From Deltaproteobacteria bacterium (GTDB lineage Bacteria > Desulfobacterota > GWC2-55-46): 8,085 bases of DNA. Within the stretch, counting starts at the first letter, position 1; every line of letters starts with the position of its first letter. The stretch is from positions 1 through 8,085 of the forward strand of contig JACPGA010000137.1 in the NCBI GenBank assembly GCA_016182705.1, given 5' to 3'. The notes under the pieces were generated by a model. The model was given only the letters and a program-made list of their open reading frames with translations. It ran no database searches and was not told the origin of the DNA. The translations under genes and the position numbers were made by a program. This document shows positions 5,697-8,085 of this stretch, one piece after another.

Positions 5697-5715
5697 AACT
5701 GGCCAGGGCCCTTTT
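5689..5715 (+). terminator. Weak terminator or attenuator hairpin overlapping a stop codon
   Basis: GGCCCTG (5689-5695) pairs with CAGGGCC (5704-5710) around an eight-base loop, followed by C and four Ts (5712-5715). The left arm includes part of the TGA stop of the lipoprotein gene (5694-5696). The short T-run makes full termination doubtful, so the barrel gene 68 bases on may still be read from the same transcript. Confidence 0.35.
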
Positions 5716-5764
5716 ACCGGGCAAGGCAAACGCAGCAGATAGATTCTGAAAGGACCTGCAACTG

Positions 5765-6469
5765 ATGTTTTTCAGCAAGAGGGCACTGTGGGCTTTTGCG
5801 CTCGCTGCGGCGGTGGTCGTCCTCGTACCGGGGACGGGCTTCTGCGTCGAAGAGGACATGTATATTTACAGGCTCCTGTTCGGCAGGGTCTATTTCGAAT
5901 ACGAGACAGGCACGACAGAAGACAACGGCACGACGCGCGACCGTTCGCGGTTTCTGCAGTCCTACAGTCTGGACACCCTGGGCAATATCCTTTCAAGAAG
6001 GCTTGTTACCTACGATGCCGGGGTGACTTTCACCCTCGACAGCTACGAACAGGGCAGCACGGCTATTGACACCGAGAACGTCAATTACTATCTCAAGTCC
6101 ACCCTGCTGCCGAAATCCAACATACCGCTTTCCCTTTACGGCAGCCGGACAAACGAAACGCTCACGACCACGGCGTCAGAAACCGAGCGCACGAGGACCA
6201 TTTACGGCTTGAACTGGCTCATGAGGTTCAGGACCCTGCCGGATACCGATATCCAGATCGAGCGCCAGAACGACGCGTCACAGTCAAGCGACATGACGAC
6301 CACCTTGTACAATGTCAGAATGATAAAGCCGGTCGGGCCTACAGAGAACTCGCTGTATTACAACCTGAACACGACTGAAGACAATGTCAGGGATGGAAGA
6401 GGCTCCCATTCGACCTCGGCATCTCCCGCGGCGACAGTTCGAGCGACAGCAGCGAATCCCCTGACATGA
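5765..6469 (+). CDS. N-terminal half of a frameshifted outer-membrane beta-barrel protein
   Basis: The open frame gives 234 residues: a signal peptide (hydrophobic segment 8-22, cleavage near GFC/VEED), then alternating polar/hydrophobic strands joined by Thr/Ser/Asp-rich turns, as in outer-membrane barrels. Examples are YGLNWLMRFRTLPDTDIQIE and ENSLYYNLNTTEDN. AAAGGA (5749-5754) ten bases upstream supports the ATG. Coherent barrel sequence ends near residue 212. The remaining residues are Ala/Ser/Thr-rich and unlike the rest, whereas frame +1 from about 6403 reads a good strand (PFDLGISRGDSSSD) that continues into the next entry. The two frames are therefore most likely one gene of about 630 codons lacking one base near 6379-6412. 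A barrel beside several cytochromes suggests an outer-membrane electron conduit or export channel. I cannot name its family. Confidence 0.75.
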   Translation: MFFSKRALWAFALAAAVVVLVPGTGFCVEEDMYIYRLLFGRVYFEYETGTTEDNGTTRDRSRFLQSYSLDTLGNILSRRLVTYDAGVTFTLDSYEQGSTAIDTENVNYYLKSTLLPKSNIPLSLYGSRTNETLTTTASETERTRTIYGLNWLMRFRTLPDTDIQIERQNDASQSSDMTTTLYNVRMIKPVGPTENSLYYNLNTTEDNVRDGRGSHSTSASPAATVRATAANPLT

Positions 6470-7659
6470 CGGTAAATGCCGTGACCGTAGGCCTCCAATC
6501 GAGACCGAGCCTGGAATTCAGCCAGACCCACAGGTACACCTACTACAGCGTCAGCGCGGACCAGACCGATTCAACGAGCAGCGCATATTCCGGCGGCATG
6601 TCATACCGCTTCACTGACCGCCTGGATTCAAACCTCAGCCTGACATCCGGAGAAACCACCTCAGACACCCCTGACAAATCCGAGTCAACCACTTCGATGG
6701 GAGCCGGGTTTGGCCTCAACTACCGCATATCGAAAAAACTTTCACTGACTGAAACGCTCAACTACAGCAAGTTCGACTCATCCTCCAACACCCCCACCGG
6801 CATCAACCCGGACAGGGAAATGTTCAACGCGTTAACCCATCTGACCTACAGCGATCAGTTGCCGTGGGCGCAGCTCACATCCAGCGTGAGGCTCGGATAT
6901 AACAGGGACAAGACCTCTGAAGAGCTTTCCGGCTCCGGCGTCGAGCAGGGGTTCTCCGTGGCGCTCACCAACATAGACATAAACAGATATTTCATTTTCA
7001 ACACCTCAGCCGACTGGAACAGGGTCTATAATCTCACCGGAGACGTCTGGAGCAAAAACAACAGCTACCAGGTTAGCGCGCTTAACAAACTCTGGAGAAG
7101 ATACGTTCAGATCGCGGCCAAGCTCAGCAGCTCGTCCCAGTCCTCATGGGTCACGGTCGCGGAGACCAGAGCGGAGAACTGGTCTGTAGGCGCGACTTCA
7201 ACCTATTTCAGAAATACCAAAATAGAAGCCACCTCGGAACACACAAAATCCTTCGATACCGTCACCGGTGACCTCTCGACAGATTCAGAGACACTGATCG
7301 TCACGCATAACAGGTATCTGGCCGGCGGCGCGGTCGACCTCGGATTTACCTACAACATTATCAACAACACCTTTCAAGGCGGCTCGAACGAGTTCAGTGC
7401 GCTGGGCGCGTTCGCAAGGTATAACAAAAAGCTCCTGAGAAACCTGGACTGGCATGCCGGAGCCAGCGTCAGCAGGGGAGAAGGAGACAACTCTTCCTTC
7501 AAAAACATAACCGCTTTCGACAACCTTTTAACCTATCCCATGAGAAGCTGGCTTCTGTCTCTCGAGCAGAAGTACATACATACCGAGGACCAGAGCCGCG
7601 ATCTCGTGGAGAACACTTTCCTGTTCAGGGCCATGAGGCAGTTCCTATGGGTACTGTAA
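6466..7659 (+). CDS. C-terminal half of the frameshifted outer-membrane beta-barrel protein
   Basis: From ATG 6466 this frame gives 397 residues, but the coherent barrel sequence starts earlier: the same frame is open from 6379. The product is rich in alternating-pattern strands with aromatic girdle residues (LEFSQTHRYTYYS, SVRLGYNRD, FTYNIINNTF, WLLSLEQKYIHTED). It ends in a hydrophobic, aromatic segment (NTFLFRAMRQFLWVL) typical of a last barrel strand. There is no signal peptide and no ribosome binding site before ATG 6466, so this is not a believable stand-alone outer-membrane protein. The ATG overlaps the stop of the first half as ATGA, which could permit re-initiation by coupled ribosomes. 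The likelier readings are a real frameshift mutation or a sequencing or assembly error. Its 3' end overlaps the following TPR gene by 13 bases, implying an operon. Confidence 0.75.
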   Translation: MTVNAVTVGLQSRPSLEFSQTHRYTYYSVSADQTDSTSSAYSGGMSYRFTDRLDSNLSLTSGETTSDTPDKSESTTSMGAGFGLNYRISKKLSLTETLNYSKFDSSSNTPTGINPDREMFNALTHLTYSDQLPWAQLTSSVRLGYNRDKTSEELSGSGVEQGFSVALTNIDINRYFIFNTSADWNRVYNLTGDVWSKNNSYQVSALNKLWRRYVQIAAKLSSSSQSSWVTVAETRAENWSVGATSTYFRNTKIEATSEHTKSFDTVTGDLSTDSETLIVTHNRYLAGGAVDLGFTYNIINNTFQGGSNEFSALGAFARYNKKLLRNLDWHAGASVSRGEGDNSSFKNITAFDNLLTYPMRSWLLSLEQKYIHTEDQSRDLVENTFLFRAMRQFLWVL

Positions 7660-8085
7660 AAGGCTCTCAATATTCTGAAAAGGCGGGCATGGTTTCAGCC
7701 GCCGTCATAATCGCGGCGGTCTTAGCCCTCGGCGCGGCCTCGTATGCCCGCAACGCAGTCTGGTCGACCCCCGTCTCCCTTTGGGCCGATATCACCGCTA
7801 AATCACCGATGAAGGCCCGGGCTCATTACAATTACGCGACCAGCCTTTCAGGGTCCGGCAAACTCGATGAGGCAATGGAAGAAAACCTCAAGGCCATCAG
7901 CCTGAAGCCCGGCTACGGCAAGGCTCACTTCAATATCGGGGCTATTCTGCATACGTGGGGAAGAGTTGACGAGGCAATTGAAAAATACAGGCTCGCTCTT
8001 GCCTTGAAGCCGGATATAGCGGAAGCCAGAAACAACCTCGGATACGCTTACTACACAAAAGGCATGCTGGACGAAGCCCTGCTGC
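7647..8085 (+). CDS. Membrane-anchored TPR protein, N-terminal part
   Basis: The frame from ATG 7647 stays open to the window end (146 codons). GAGG at 7635-7638, eight bases upstream, supports this start; ATG 7689, with AAGG five bases before it, is an alternative. A single hydrophobic helix (about residues 15-33, VSAAVIIAAVLALGAAS) would anchor the protein. TPR repeats follow from about residue 54: KARAHYNYATSLSGSGKLDEA, GKAHFNIGAILHTWGRVDEA and ARNNLGYAYYTKGMLDEA, with the usual LKP linkers. TPRs mediate protein-protein contacts. The stretch VWSTPVSLWADITAKSPMKARAHYN resembles the junction between the last membrane helix and the TPR array in large polytopic TPR proteins of the TMTC/glycosyltransferase type. 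This copy begins with only that last helix. It overlaps the barrel gene by 13 bases, so a role in assembling the envelope complex is plausible but inferred. Confidence 0.82.
   Translation, partial: MGTVKGSQYSEKAGMVSAAVIIAAVLALGAASYARNAVWSTPVSLWADITAKSPMKARAHYNYATSLSGSGKLDEAMEENLKAISLKPGYGKAHFNIGAILHTWGRVDEAIEKYRLALALKPDIAEARNNLGYAYYTKGMLDEALL

Noticed and set aside
6388..6420. Programmed -1 ribosomal frameshift in the barrel gene
   Set aside because: The shift direction would fit, but there is no slippery heptamer in the correct phase and no evident downstream pseudoknot, so mutation or sequence error is likelier.

Overview
The window looks like part of an extracytoplasmic electron-transfer locus of a diderm (Gram-negative-type) bacterium. 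Evidence for this is heme-binding CXXCH motifs in three genes, lipoprotein signal peptides, a periplasmic parvulin chaperone and a large outer-membrane beta-barrel. Every gene reads on the + strand. Base composition is moderately GC-rich by eye, with frequent AGG (Arg), ATA (Ile) and AAG (Lys) codons. Together with the gene content this suggests an anaerobic, cytochrome-rich lineage of the Desulfobacterota/Desulfuromonadota or Nitrospirota kind. The taxonomic guess is inference and weak.

Layout. Bases 1-166 are the C-terminus of a multiheme c-type cytochrome, closed by a very strong, nearly symmetrical intrinsic terminator (196-233). A separate unit starts near 417-429 from a promoter with a perfect TATAAT inside a 12-bp palindrome, with a second 15-bp palindrome upstream. 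It encodes a secreted SurA/PrsA-like parvulin isomerase (451-1479). After a pair of hairpins comes a monoheme cytochrome c lipoprotein (1585-2073). A further hairpin-rich gap leads to an unusual exported protein (2204-3223), a diheme cytochrome segment fused to a formylglycine-generating-enzyme-like (SUMF1/FGE) domain. Then come a polytopic membrane protein with a spermidine-synthase-like domain (3258-4817, GTG start chosen over an upstream TTG), a second FGE-like protein that is a lipoprotein (4902-5696), a large outer-membrane beta-barrel split by an apparent frameshift (5765-7659), and the start of a membrane-anchored TPR protein that runs off the window (7647-8085).

How the genes may fit together (inference): the upstream cytochrome could be an exported or extracellular electron carrier, with the parvulin helping fold secreted or outer-membrane proteins. 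The monoheme lipoprotein and diheme-FGE protein could carry electrons in the periplasm, and the barrel could be the outer-membrane passage. The TPR protein may scaffold assembly. The two FGE-like paralogs flank a membrane aminopropyltransferase-like protein. This trio is the least explained part and the best candidate for an undescribed function, such as cofactor or polyamine chemistry tied to an outer-membrane cytochrome complex. No sulfatase or other recognisable FGE substrate is in the window.

I saw no tRNA, rRNA, CRISPR array, insertion sequence or - strand gene.
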